Both the position numbers and the translations under genes were made by a program. The notes under the pieces were generated by a model. It ran no database searches. It saw only the letters and a list, made by a program, of their open reading frames with translations, and was not told the origin of the DNA. 64,000 nucleotides of DNA from Bacillus sp. ISL-18. Its GTDB lineage: Bacteria; Bacillota; Bacilli; Bacillales; Cytobacillaceae. Shown one piece after another: positions 56,192-64,000 of this stretch; positions within the stretch are counted from its first letter, which is position 1; the number at the start of each line of letters is the position of its first letter. The DNA lies in assembly GCF_018613415.1 (NCBI RefSeq), contig NZ_JAGGQG010000003.1:62001-126000 (forward strand), in the 5' to 3' direction.

Positions 56192-56965
56192 ATGACCACA
56201 AACATACTTTTTTGCGGCTACTCCTATCATACAAAGGGATATCACTCCCAACATAAATCCGGATACCCTTCCTATCTTTTTCGACTGCAAACAGAAGGGC
56301 TATGCGAGGTAGTCGTAAAAGGAACCAAAATGGAACTTAAGAAGGGCGATCTCCTTCTAATTAAACCAGGCGATCATTACGAACTACTTGTTAATGAAGG
56401 GCAAATTAGCGGAGACTATCACATCGGATGTGAGGGAGCATGGCTCGACGAATGGTGGAACCGTTCCGCTAAGCCTCCCATTTCCCGTATTGAATTAGAT
56501 GAAAAGCTGCTGCTCCTATGGCGTCAGATATTAATTGAAAAGAGACGTCCTGGTTCCAATCAGAATGAGGAACTTGCTGACTATCTAGTCCGAGCCCTTT
56601 GTTTAACGCTTGAACGTGCTGTTAGTGAAACAGTCCCTTCCTACCATTATCCATATCCAGTAACACGGATGATGAGATACATTGAGGAGCATGCGACAAT
56701 CCAGTTTAAAGTCGAGGATGTAGCACGCCATTCAGGATTGAGTGTCTCCCGGTCGGTTCATCTTTTTAAAAGCAGTGTGGGAAAAACGATCATGGAATAC
56801 ACGCAGGAAATTCGCTTATCCGCTGCCCTTGAACGGATGAAGTACACTGCGCTAACACTTGAACAAATCGCTGAAGACTGTGGTTTTGGCACCTATCCCT
56901 ATTTTCATCGTGTGTTTAAAAAGAAGTATGGTATTGCCCCTGGTATGTACCGCCGGCTTGAATAA
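56192..56965 (+). CDS. AraC family transcriptional regulator
   Basis: A 257-residue regulator: an N-terminal cupin ligand-binding domain (EVVVKGTKMELKKGDLLLIK) and a C-terminal double helix-turn-helix (VEDVARHSGLSVSRSVHLFK; LEQIAEDCGFGTYPYFHRVF). ATG at 56192 has GAAGAGG upstream; the longer frame from 56099 has no RBS. It is divergent from the sugar genes and likely senses a sugar to activate them. Confidence 0.88.
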   Translation: MTTNILFCGYSYHTKGYHSQHKSGYPSYLFRLQTEGLCEVVVKGTKMELKKGDLLLIKPGDHYELLVNEGQISGDYHIGCEGAWLDEWWNRSAKPPISRIELDEKLLLLWRQILIEKRRPGSNQNEELADYLVRALCLTLERAVSETVPSYHYPYPVTRMMRYIEEHATIQFKVEDVARHSGLSVSRSVHLFKSSVGKTIMEYTQEIRLSAALERMKYTALTLEQIAEDCGFGTYPYFHRVFKKKYGIAPGMYRRLE

Positions 56966-56971
56966 TAGATG

Positions 56972-57007
56972 GAAAAGGTTAGAAAACATCAGTTTTCTAG
57001 CCTTTTC
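56972..57007. terminator. Bidirectional terminator
   Basis: GAAAAGGTTAGAAAAC pairs with GTTTTCTAGCCTTTTC (one G-U) around ATCA, between the convergent AraC and oxidoreductase genes. Confidence 0.9.
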
Positions 57008-57025
57008 GATTTCTTATTAACTAAC

Positions 57026-58102
57026 TTAATTCAATTTTGAAGGTACAAGATCAAAGTCTTTAATGACTTGGTTAGTTTCGGCTGATTTAAAAATTGTTTC
57101 CATTAATCGCAGGACACGTAAGACTTCCTCGTTTTTCACGATTGGTTCAGCATTCCCTGCCACTACTGAAACAACATTTTCATAAAAGCTTTCCATTGTT
57201 TTTTCTACTTTAGGTAAATCAGATGTAGTCACAGACTTTTCAGACGGAGGTGCCATTGTCTTCGTTAAGCCCTGTCCAGCCTTAATCGGTTTAGGGGCTT
57301 CTACTTCGCCCAGATTCTGAGTGACAACTTTACCATTAATATCCCAATCGTTAATGACTGCTGTACCTTTGGTTCCTTTTGTATACCAACGCGGCAGTTG
57401 AATAAAATTGGTGGTTCCAACCTCTATCAATGAAGTGATACCGTTTTCAAATGTAATAAACACTTGAAATCCATCATCTACCTCGTCCCCCAGAATGTAA
57501 CTTAAATTAGCAAAGACACTTGTAATCTTGCTATCAACCATAAATAAGAGCTGATCTAATAGATGGACACCCCAGTCAAGCAGCATCCCGCCGCCAAATT
57601 CTTTCAAGTGACGCCAGTCTCCAGGAATTCCATTTGCTCCTTGAACCCGTGATTCGATATGAAAAACATCTCCGATTATCTGTTCATCGTAAATCTTTTT
57701 CATCGTTAGGAAGTCTTCATCCCACCTGCGGTTCTGGTGGACAATAAAGGCACGGTCATTAATTTTTGCGGCTTCCATAATCTCAAGCAACTCTTCACTG
57801 TAAATAGTAACCGGCTTTTCACAAATTACATCCTTACCTGCGTTCAAAGCTGCGATAGCAATTTCTTTATGTACATCATTAGGGGTAGCAATTAGAACAA
57901 AATCAACAACATCGTCAGACAAAACGGCAGATAAACTTTCATAGACCTTGTAGCCGTCTGCCAAAGAAGCTGTTCTTCTATCCTCAGATATGTCATAGGT
58001 TCCAACAACCTCAATGTTTTGGTTTTCTTTTAATAGCTTTGCATGATAGCTTCCCATACCGCCGTAACCAACAATAACTAAATGATAGTGTTTATTCGTC
58101 AT
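57026..58102 (-). CDS. Gfo/Idh/MocA oxidoreductase, second copy
   Basis: A 358-residue sugar oxidoreductase with VIVGYGGMGSYHAKLL as the nucleotide-binding start, CEKPVTIYSEE with the catalytic Lys, and GGGMLLDWGVHLLDQLLFM. It differs clearly from the ThuB-like protein at 53435. RBS AAGGAG. It follows the permease genes after 150 bp that include copy 2 of the duplicated element, so it may have its own promoter. Confidence 0.9.
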   Translation of the reverse strand: MTNKHYHLVIVGYGGMGSYHAKLLKENQNIEVVGTYDISEDRRTASLADGYKVYESLSAVLSDDVVDFVLIATPNDVHKEIAIAALNAGKDVICEKPVTIYSEELLEIMEAAKINDRAFIVHQNRRWDEDFLTMKKIYDEQIIGDVFHIESRVQGANGIPGDWRHLKEFGGGMLLDWGVHLLDQLLFMVDSKITSVFANLSYILGDEVDDGFQVFITFENGITSLIEVGTTNFIQLPRWYTKGTKGTAVINDWDINGKVVTQNLGEVEAPKPIKAGQGLTKTMAPPSEKSVTTSDLPKVEKTMESFYENVVSVVAGNAEPIVKNEEVLRVLRLMETIFKSAETNQVIKDFDLVPSKLN

Positions 58103-58212
58103 CTTATTTTCTCCTTTTTTTACACCTATTCTCCTACAGGCATTTTGGTATTCTCATAAACTTATAAAAACATTTCATAATTGATTCCATCTTATTATGA
58201 ACATGCGAATTA

Positions 58213-58253
58213 AAACATAGATTATATAGTTAAAAGATGAACTATTTTGCTAT
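58213..58253 (-). promoter_or_regulatory. Duplicated promoter/operator element, copy 2
   Basis: It matches 56131-56171 at about 35 of 41 positions. On the minus strand TATAAT is embedded (complement of about 58221-58226), with CTATTTTGC-complement repeats upstream. It lies about 110 bp upstream of the Gfo/Idh gene start. Confidence 0.65.
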
Positions 58254-59080
58254 TATTCTTTAACTGAGCCCGAGGTTAAACCGGATACAATCCTTCGTTG
58301 AAAGATTAGAACCATAATAACCAGTGGAACACTTACTACAACTGTAGCGGCTGCAATCTCACCCCATGGAATGGTAAATTGCCCTTGGAACATGGCAATT
58401 CCAATCGGTACGGTCTTATACTTATCATCCGTATTAATGGTAAGGGCAAAAAAGAACTCATTCCAGGCGGCAATGAAAACAAGGATCGCAGTTGTAAATA
58501 TTCCCGGTAACGCCAGCGGCATGATGACCTTCCAATAAGTTTGCATTAAAGTTGCTCCGTCAATTTTTGCTGCTTCTTCAAGATCCAGTGGTATCTTACG
58601 AAAGAAAGTGACTAGAATCCAAATGGACAGCGGCAGCGTAAAGGTTGAATAAGGAATAATCAATCCTAAATAGGAGTTCGTTAATCCAAGGTTCTTTAAA
58701 AAGATATAAATTGGTGTAATGGTTGCAATTTGTGGAAACATCGAAACAGATAGGACAATCCCAAGAATAAATGTTTTTCCTTTAAATTGAAGCCTCGCAA
58801 TCGCATAGGCAGCAAACGAAGCAACGGTCACGGCATACACAGTTGTAACAGTTGAAACCACAATACTGTTCCATAAATATTTTAAAAACGGATGTTCAAA
58901 GAAGACGGATTTATAATTCTCCATTGTCGGATGTGAAGTATAAGGAGTAAAAGCCTTGTCCCCGAAAAGTTCAGTTGCTGGTTTTATCGAACTAATCAGC
59001 ATCCATAAAAATGGGAACATGACAACAAAGACAAAGACGATCAGAAACACATAAAAGAATGGACTCGCTTTTTTCTGCAT
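58253..59080 (-). CDS. Carbohydrate ABC transporter permease (MalG type)
   Basis: A 275-residue permease with six membrane spans and the EAA loop LEEAAKIDGATLMQTYWKVI that docks on the ATPase. RBS GGGAGGA. It pairs with the MalF-type permease upstream. No ATPase gene is in the window; such systems usually share a distant MsmX-like ATPase. Confidence 0.93.
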   Translation of the reverse strand: MQKKASPFFYVFLIVFVFVVMFPFLWMLISSIKPATELFGDKAFTPYTSHPTMENYKSVFFEHPFLKYLWNSIVVSTVTTVYAVTVASFAAYAIARLQFKGKTFILGIVLSVSMFPQIATITPIYIFLKNLGLTNSYLGLIIPYSTFTLPLSIWILVTFFRKIPLDLEEAAKIDGATLMQTYWKVIMPLALPGIFTTAILVFIAAWNEFFFALTINTDDKYKTVPIGIAMFQGQFTIPWGEIAAATVVVSVPLVIMVLIFQRRIVSGLTSGSVKE

Positions 59081-59123
59081 GTTAAAATTCCTCCCTCAAA
59101 AATGGCGTTCTTCCCAAACTACC

Positions 59124-60488
59124 TTATCTGTCATTTAGCAAGTCTCTACCCAGAAATTTGATATAAATCATGGAAATGATGGCGACACAAATAAATACAA
59201 TGACAGAGAGGGCAGAACCATCACCAAAATTCGTTTGAGAAAACATCACTTTATAAGCGAGGATAGAAATAGTTTCGGTAGAATTGGCAGGCCCGCCACC
59301 GGTTAGAACGTAAATTAAGTCAAAAACACGGAATGCATCAAGCGTTCTAAAAAGAAGTGCAACAAGTATGCTTGACTTTAATAGTGGTAAAGTAATTTTT
59401 GTGAATTGCTTCCACTTTCCTGCTCCATCAATGGAAGCTGCCTCGTATAGTGAATCTGGAATCGTTTGAAGTCCTGCCAATAACAGTAATGACATATAGG
59501 GAGTGGTTTTCCATACATCAGAAAAGATAACTGAAAACATGGCACCTGTATCTGTTACTAGAAGTTTTTCCATCTTATCAACCAAACCGAAATCGGCAAA
59601 CAGTTTGGCGATAATCCCATTCTGCCCATCATATAAAAACTTCCACATAAGGGCAGAAACAGCGGTCGGAATAGCCCAGGGGATCAGAATACTCGCCCTA
59701 ATCAGCCCTCTACCAATGAATGCCTTATTGATTAATAGGGCAATAGCCAGTCCTAAAACTAGTTCCGCCAAAACAGAAATGATGGTAAATGTAGTAGTAT
59801 TTCCAATCGCTTTCCACATTCTGCTTGAGCTTAAATTATCTTTGTAATGCTGCAAACCAATAAAGTTAGGTTGAATGAGAGCATCGCCATATCCAGCAGC
59901 TAAACCTAAAAGTTTCTTCTCTTGTGTAAACTTAACTTTAAGGGACAATGCCTTTATTTTTTTATTAATCTTTAATGAGGTTTTTTCATATTCATTTGGC
60001 ATTGTTCGATCAATCTTTGCAATGCTAATTTCGGAGTTGACCTGTTCAAAATTCATTAGCTTATCATTTACAGTAGTATATTTCGAGCTGATTTCAGATT
60101 TGCTTTGAATCTTTTTATCCAATGATTGCAGTTGATTTTTAATAGCTTGAAGCTCTTCAGCTCCGTTCCCACTCTTGATTTCATTGTCAATCGTACCAAT
60201 TAAAAACGGATAGTTATTCAGATATCGTTCTAAGTCGAGATTATAACTTAAGTGGACTTCCGATTTAGTGGGGTTGTTTAATTTTAAATCAAATAAACTG
60301 AAATAAAAGGATTGCAGAACAGGCCATATCGCAATGAGGAAAATTAATATCATAGCAGGGGCGACAAGATAATACCCTGCTGTTTTCTCTGTAAAAATCC
60401 TCTTTCTTTTCTTTTTCGGGGTAATAGAAGTATTTGTAACTGATGTTTGATAATCATCTGTTTTTATATTAAGGTCATTATTTTTCAT
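59124..60488 (-). CDS. Carbohydrate ABC transporter permease (MalF type) with large insertion
   Basis: A 454-residue permease. After TM1 (about 38-60) comes an insertion of about 130 residues (72-205), polar and helical with heptad-like leucines (AIKNQLQSLDKKIQSK), then the normal NFIGLQHYKDNL and five further spans. The EAA loop YEAASIDGAGKWKQFTKI is normal. MalF of E. coli also has a large external loop here that contacts the binding protein; this one is different and coiled-coil-like. Confidence 0.9.
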   Translation of the reverse strand: MKNNDLNIKTDDYQTSVTNTSITPKKKRKRIFTEKTAGYYLVAPAMILIFLIAIWPVLQSFYFSLFDLKLNNPTKSEVHLSYNLDLERYLNNYPFLIGTIDNEIKSGNGAEELQAIKNQLQSLDKKIQSKSEISSKYTTVNDKLMNFEQVNSEISIAKIDRTMPNEYEKTSLKINKKIKALSLKVKFTQEKKLLGLAAGYGDALIQPNFIGLQHYKDNLSSSRMWKAIGNTTTFTIISVLAELVLGLAIALLINKAFIGRGLIRASILIPWAIPTAVSALMWKFLYDGQNGIIAKLFADFGLVDKMEKLLVTDTGAMFSVIFSDVWKTTPYMSLLLLAGLQTIPDSLYEAASIDGAGKWKQFTKITLPLLKSSILVALLFRTLDAFRVFDLIYVLTGGGPANSTETISILAYKVMFSQTNFGDGSALSVIVFICVAIISMIYIKFLGRDLLNDR

Positions 60489-60517
60489 GTTAACCCCTCC
60501 TTTTTAGGGAATAAAGA

Positions 60518-60546
60518 GGATTAGCCTTCAAGGTGAATGCTAATCC
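60518..60546 (-). terminator. Partial terminator between binding protein and permease
   Basis: GGATTAGC pairs with GCTAATCC; on the minus strand it is followed by TCTTTATT. It lies right after the binding-protein gene, a common arrangement that keeps binding protein more abundant than permeases. Confidence 0.6.
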
Positions 60547-60560
60547 CCTAGCTTCTAATG

Positions 60561-61874
60561 TTATTGATTTAGGGCCGCCTTCATTTCTTTTTCCATTGTT
60601 TGAGCCGCTTGTTCAACGGTTTGTTCCCCTGCAATGGCTTTTGATATATTAATTTGAATAATCTCAGAAATTTCTGGATAATTTGGAGCTACTGGTCGAG
60701 AAACTGCTGCACTTAAGCCATCTACGAAGCCTTTATCAGCAAAAGTTGGATTAGCTTTTAGAATCTCTTGATCTTGGTAAAGCTTTGTAATCGTTGGGGC
60801 ATGTCCGCCATAAATTGCATCAATCTTTTGACCTTCAGCACCAGCCATGAACTTTAAGAATTCCCAGGCTTCTTTTGGATGTTTAGAATACTTATTGATA
60901 CCAGCCATCCAGCCGCCTAATGCCGCCGCAGATCCTTTGTCACCTGCTGGAAGAGGTGCTACACCTACCTGGTCTACGATTTTGGATTTTTCTTTGTCGT
61001 TAGCACTTGCATATTCATATGGCCAGTTACGTAAGAACACGGTTTGGCCTTCAATAAAGGCTTGGTCTGATTCAATTTCAGTAAAAGTAGTAACGTTACC
61101 AGGTACTACATCGGACTTGGCCACTTCTACTAATTTCTTTAAACCTTTGATTGCTTCAGGACTATTCACGGCTACGTTACCACTCTTATCGATAAACGCT
61201 CCTCCATAAGAAGCAACAAATTCTACAGCGTTACACACAAGTCCTTCATACTGTTTTGATTGAAAAACATAACCAAATTTGGTGTTGCCCTGTCCCTTTT
61301 TTTCCTTTGCCTTTGCCAATAGCTCATCCCACGTCTTCGGTACTTCGTCTGCTTTTACTAAATCTTTTCGATAGAAAAGAAGTCCTGCATCAACAAATTT
61401 AGGAAGGGCCCATTGTTTGCCGTTAAACTGGGCTGCACCTAATGCTCCCTGGTTATATTCATTTAAGTCAATTCCATCTTGTTGGATAAAGCGGTCAAGT
61501 GGAAGCACATAGCCAGCTTGAGCAAATTCAGCAGGCCAAATTACATCCATATCAATAACATCAATTTCGGAGGATTTTGCATTAAAAGCGGTTATATATG
61601 CATCATGCTGCTTTCCAGTATCGGAGGGCATTTCCCGGAACTCAATATCAATATTCGGATGTGTCGCTTCAAACGCTTCGACCATTTTTTCTGTTCCCTT
61701 TGTAACATCCTTTCCGCGTGCATAAACGAGTTTTACTTTTTGCTCGGCCGAAGTCTTTGTCTTGTCACCAGCTGGCTTTTCCTTTGTGCTTGTTTGATCG
61801 GAACTACAGGCAGCAAGTGCCAAGGATAAAGTGGCAAATACGGCTAAAAGTTTGGCTTTATTAGACTTTTTCAT
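60561..61874 (-). CDS. Carbohydrate ABC transporter substrate-binding lipoprotein
   Basis: A 437-residue family 1 solute-binding protein. The lipobox ALAAC gives lipid-modified Cys23. The domain LVYARGKDVTKGTEKMVEAF and DVIDMDVIWPAEFAQAGYV fit binding proteins for oligosaccharides such as trehalose/maltose (ThuE/MalE-like). RBS GGGGGAAG lies next to a LacI-type operator. First transport gene of the operon. Confidence 0.93.
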   Translation of the reverse strand: MKKSNKAKLLAVFATLSLALAACSSDQTSTKEKPAGDKTKTSAEQKVKLVYARGKDVTKGTEKMVEAFEATHPNIDIEFREMPSDTGKQHDAYITAFNAKSSEIDVIDMDVIWPAEFAQAGYVLPLDRFIQQDGIDLNEYNQGALGAAQFNGKQWALPKFVDAGLLFYRKDLVKADEVPKTWDELLAKAKEKKGQGNTKFGYVFQSKQYEGLVCNAVEFVASYGGAFIDKSGNVAVNSPEAIKGLKKLVEVAKSDVVPGNVTTFTEIESDQAFIEGQTVFLRNWPYEYASANDKEKSKIVDQVGVAPLPAGDKGSAAALGGWMAGINKYSKHPKEAWEFLKFMAGAEGQKIDAIYGGHAPTITKLYQDQEILKANPTFADKGFVDGLSAAVSRPVAPNYPEISEIIQINISKAIAGEQTVEQAAQTMEKEMKAALNQ

Positions 61875-61884
61875 GTTCTTCCCC

Positions 61885-62898
61885 CTATATTGAAAACGAT
61901 TTCAATTTTGACATTGTTGAATCTCTAATTACCAAATCATAGGGTAATAGAATCTCTTGGTGGTTGAGTTCTTTCTTAAAAGCAATAAGATCAATCATTA
62001 CTTCCATTGCTGTTGTTCCAAGTTCTTCAATGGGTTGTCTAATGGTTGTGAGAGCGGGTTCTACCACTTTGCAAATTGGCTGGTCATCAAAGCCAATGAT
62101 TGCAATATCACCCGGCACACTTTTACCCATCGCCTTAGCGGCAATAATCATTCCAGCCGCCACTTGGTCACTTCCCGTAAAAACTGCCGTAGGTGCTTCT
62201 TTCAAATACATCATTGTTCTAAAAACCCTTTTACCGTCTTCAAGGTCGAATACATTTGAAAATATCCATTCGTCTTGAACCAATAGTCCTTTTTCCGCCA
62301 GTGCTTTCCTGAACCCGGCCTGTCTATCCTTAGCTAAGTTACTTTTATCGCCACAGGTGCATGCGATTCGCTCATGCCCTTGTTCGATCAAGTGCCGTGT
62401 TCCTATGTAGCCGGCCTCAAATTGATCCATTCGAATGATGGGCACTTTTGTATTTCTTTCATATTCATTGCATAAAACCATGGGGCCAAACGATGCAAAT
62501 GGTTCAATTTTTTTCCATTCATTTTCATAGGAAGTTAAGATTAAACCATCTACTTGTTTTGTTCTTAATAGCTCCAGAAAATCAAGTTCTTTCTGTTTGC
62601 TATATCTCGTTTGGCAAATAAGTAACTGAAGATGGTTCTTAGTTGCTACCATATCCATCGATTCCAGTAAGTAAGCAAAAAATGGATTTGTAAGGACTGG
62701 AACTATTATGGCGATGGTGTCCGTTCTTTGATTTCGAAGCCGCTGAGCTGTTGTGTTTGGAACATAATTTAACGACTCCATTGCTTCATGAACTAACCTT
62801 TTTTTACCTTCTGTAACATTCGGGTGATTGTTAAGCACCCTAGAAACGGTAGCTCTTGATAGCCCTGCTCTTTTTGCTACATCAGCAATGGTTGCCAA
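61885..62898 (-). CDS. LacI family transcriptional repressor
   Basis: A 337-residue LacI/GalR repressor. The helix-turn-helix and hinge ATIADVAKRAGLSRATVSRVL and YVPNTTAQRLRNQRT lead into the periplasmic-binding-protein-like sensor domain. The start is TTG at 62898 behind GGGGGGG. Operators lie at both ends of the gene, including one overlapping its last codons, so it probably represses itself and the transport operon. Confidence 0.93.
   Translation of the reverse strand: MATIADVAKRAGLSRATVSRVLNNHPNVTEGKKRLVHEAMESLNYVPNTTAQRLRNQRTDTIAIIVPVLTNPFFAYLLESMDMVATKNHLQLLICQTRYSKQKELDFLELLRTKQVDGLILTSYENEWKKIEPFASFGPMVLCNEYERNTKVPIIRMDQFEAGYIGTRHLIEQGHERIACTCGDKSNLAKDRQAGFRKALAEKGLLVQDEWIFSNVFDLEDGKRVFRTMMYLKEAPTAVFTGSDQVAAGMIIAAKAMGKSVPGDIAIIGFDDQPICKVVEPALTTIRQPIEELGTTAMEVMIDLIAFKKELNHQEILLPYDLVIRDSTMSKLKSFSI
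61891..61904. promoter_or_regulatory. LacI/cre-type operator before the binding-protein gene
   Basis: TGAAAACGATTTCA matches TGWAANCGNTNWCA fully and is nearly palindromic. It overlaps the end of the lacI gene and ends about 15 bp before the binding-protein ATG. It could bind the local LacI protein, CcpA, or both. Confidence 0.7.
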
Positions 62899-62945
62899 AC
62901 AAAATCCCCCCCTTTTCCCTCCTTTAAATAGATATTCTTTTTCTA

Positions 62946-62980
62946 TGTAATCGATTTCAACAATAAAGAAAGCGATTACA
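62946..62980. promoter_or_regulatory. Two LacI/cre-type operators upstream of the lacI gene
   Basis: TGTAATCGATTTCA (62946-62959) is a perfect match to TGWAANCGNTNWCA and AGAAAGCGATTACA (62967-62980) has one mismatch. Centres are 21 bp apart, two helical turns, so repressor dimers could bind the same face. Confidence 0.7.
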
Positions 62981-63122
62981 TTTTTACTTTAATGGATTTC
63001 TATTCCAAATTCAATAAATATTTACAGAAAAGTGATAGATTTCAAAAATATATTTAAAGGTTTAATACTTTTCCTAAATTATAACTTCATGAATGAAAAA
63101 CGTTTACTTATATAAGGATAAA

Positions 63123-63157
63123 AAATAAGCAGGATCCGATTTCGGCCCTGCTTATTT
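63123..63157 (-). terminator. Terminator of the YesN-like gene
   Basis: AAATAAGCAGG pairs with CCTGCTTATTT (11 bp); the minus strand ends in TTTTTTA. The gene's stop codon lies within the stem. Confidence 0.85.
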
Positions 63158-64000
63158 CTGATTAATATGTAATTCCCGATACTCATTGGGCGTTACGCCT
63201 TCAACCTTTTTAAATACCTTTCGAAAATACTTGTCGTCCTGGTAACCGATCATATTGGCAATTTCATAGATTTTCAGCTCACTATTTCTTAATAATGATT
63301 TTGCCCGCTCCATGCGGATCTTGATCACATACTCGGAAATATTAACATTAAACTCTTGCTTGAATTTTCTCGAAATATATTCTCTGCTAATATAAAATTG
63401 GTCTGATATCTCTTGGAGCTTTACATCCCGATCAAAGTTCGCCTGTAAATATTTCTCTATCTCATATATGACATTGTTGCCTTTCTGAACTGTCTTTCGC
63501 TTCACTCTCTTTAAAAAGATGGAAACTTCCCGTAACGTGCGCTCAATATAGGCTTCGAGCTCGAATGTACCATACTGGTTAAAAAATGAATCGACCCGAT
63601 ATTCAATATGATTCGACACTTTCACGGCTAAATCAAAATGTTTAAACCAGCGATTACTAATATTGAGATACTCATTCTCAAGCAGGAGCAGCTGGCTCCA
63701 GGCTAAATAATGGCCTTCCGTATAATCTTTAGAAATTTTCTTAATCAAATCTTCAAAAGCTCTGATCTCACTTGCTTGCACAGCTAATTCAATTTCCGAT
63801 GAATAGGCATAAAGATTTTTTAATTCAGGCGTATGAAGAACATCTTGCCGGTAAACCTTGTTCTCCATACTATCTAATACATTGCTGTTTAATAGGACCT
63901 GCTTGGCATGTTGATAAGAATTCAATAATTTGTTCCTTTTATTTACCTCTATTCCAACTGCAATATGACATGAAACATTTATGACATTCAGAATCGCTTT
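63152..64000 (-). CDS. YesN/AraC-type response regulator (C-terminal part, runs off window)
   Basis: The frame is open to the right edge (about 282 residues visible). The visible N-terminal part, SCHIAVGIEVNKRNKLLNSY followed by QHAKQVL, matches the middle region of YesN-like response regulators (SxGIG, then SYxxAxxAL). The C-terminus has a double AraC HTH (KLQEISDQFYISREYISRKF; YEIANMIGYQDDKYFRKVF). A TTG at 63925 is not needed as a start, since codons continue upstream. The receiver domain and histidine kinase partner would lie outside the window. It probably responds to an extracellular sugar. Confidence 0.8.
   Translation of the reverse strand, partial: KAILNVINVSCHIAVGIEVNKRNKLLNSYQHAKQVLLNSNVLDSMENKVYRQDVLHTPELKNLYAYSSEIELAVQASEIRAFEDLIKKISKDYTEGHYLAWSQLLLLENEYLNISNRWFKHFDLAVKVSNHIEYRVDSFFNQYGTFELEAYIERTLREVSIFLKRVKRKTVQKGNNVIYEIEKYLQANFDRDVKLQEISDQFYISREYISRKFKQEFNVNISEYVIKIRMERAKSLLRNSELKIYEIANMIGYQDDKYFRKVFKKVEGVTPNEYRELHINQK

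Overview
The window reads as a chromosomal segment of a low-GC, spore-forming Bacillaceae bacterium (Bacillus/Neobacillus-like). The evidence is Bacillus-type gene content: a TnrA homologue with TnrA boxes, a B. subtilis-style puc set, ilvBNC-leuABCD behind a T-box, GGAGG ribosome-binding sites, TTG/GTG starts, and many bidirectional intrinsic terminators. I see no rRNA, tRNA, transposase, integrase or CRISPR array. Species-level assignment is not possible from sequence alone.

Layout: (1) 1-4.2 kb, minus strand: a beta-oxidation-type group (acyl-CoA ligase cut by the window edge, thiolase, acyl-CoA dehydrogenase, SDR 3-hydroxyacyl-CoA dehydrogenase) with a CcpA-like cre site. (2) 4.8-11.1 kb: a D-2-hydroxyacid dehydrogenase, a lipoprotein beta-propeller/cytochrome c fusion, a TPR-plus-dynamin GTPase, an unknown protein and a broken zinc-ribbon gene. 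(3) 11.4-13.7 kb: a polar amino-acid ABC importer. (4) 14.1-18.7 kb: small coiled-coil/basic proteins, then tnrA and amtB, each with a TnrA-like box, followed by a DUF294 nucleotidyltransferase and a DnaQ-like exonuclease instead of the PII gene found after nrgA in B. subtilis. (5) 18.9-29.5 kb: ilvD under its own sigma-A promoter and cre site, then a T-box leader (candidate specifier AUC, Ile) and ilvB-ilvN-ilvC-leuA-leuB-leuC-leuD. (6) 29.5-37.3 kb: mixed housekeeping and hypothetical genes, including a beta-helix protein, TrhA/hemolysin III, a YitT-type protein and an M19 dipeptidase. (7) 37.4-46.3 kb: purine catabolism, with pucA-C-D-E-H on minus and guaD-ade on plus. (8) 46.3-50.6 kb: membrane transporters and a putative spore protein. 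(9) 50.6-64 kb: a sugar/glycoside locus with a LacI regulator, ABC importer, two Gfo/Idh oxidoreductases, ThuA, two xylose-isomerase-like TIM barrels, a GH13 alpha-glucosidase, an AraC regulator and a YesN-like regulator cut by the right edge.

Several signals are not explained by genes alone. Four families of degenerate intergenic tandem repeats have periods of about 20-21 bp (447-517; 2923-3035; 21222-21325) or 50-52 bp (4372-4660; 11160-11400), close to two and five DNA helical turns. One family occurs both beside the acyl-CoA dehydrogenase and inside the ilvB leader. The sugar locus carries a 41-bp element duplicated upstream of two of its transcription units, and at least three LacI/cre-type operators. 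The most system-like candidates are the Amt-DUF294-exonuclease neighbourhood and the ThuA/ThuB-like oxidative glycoside pathway.
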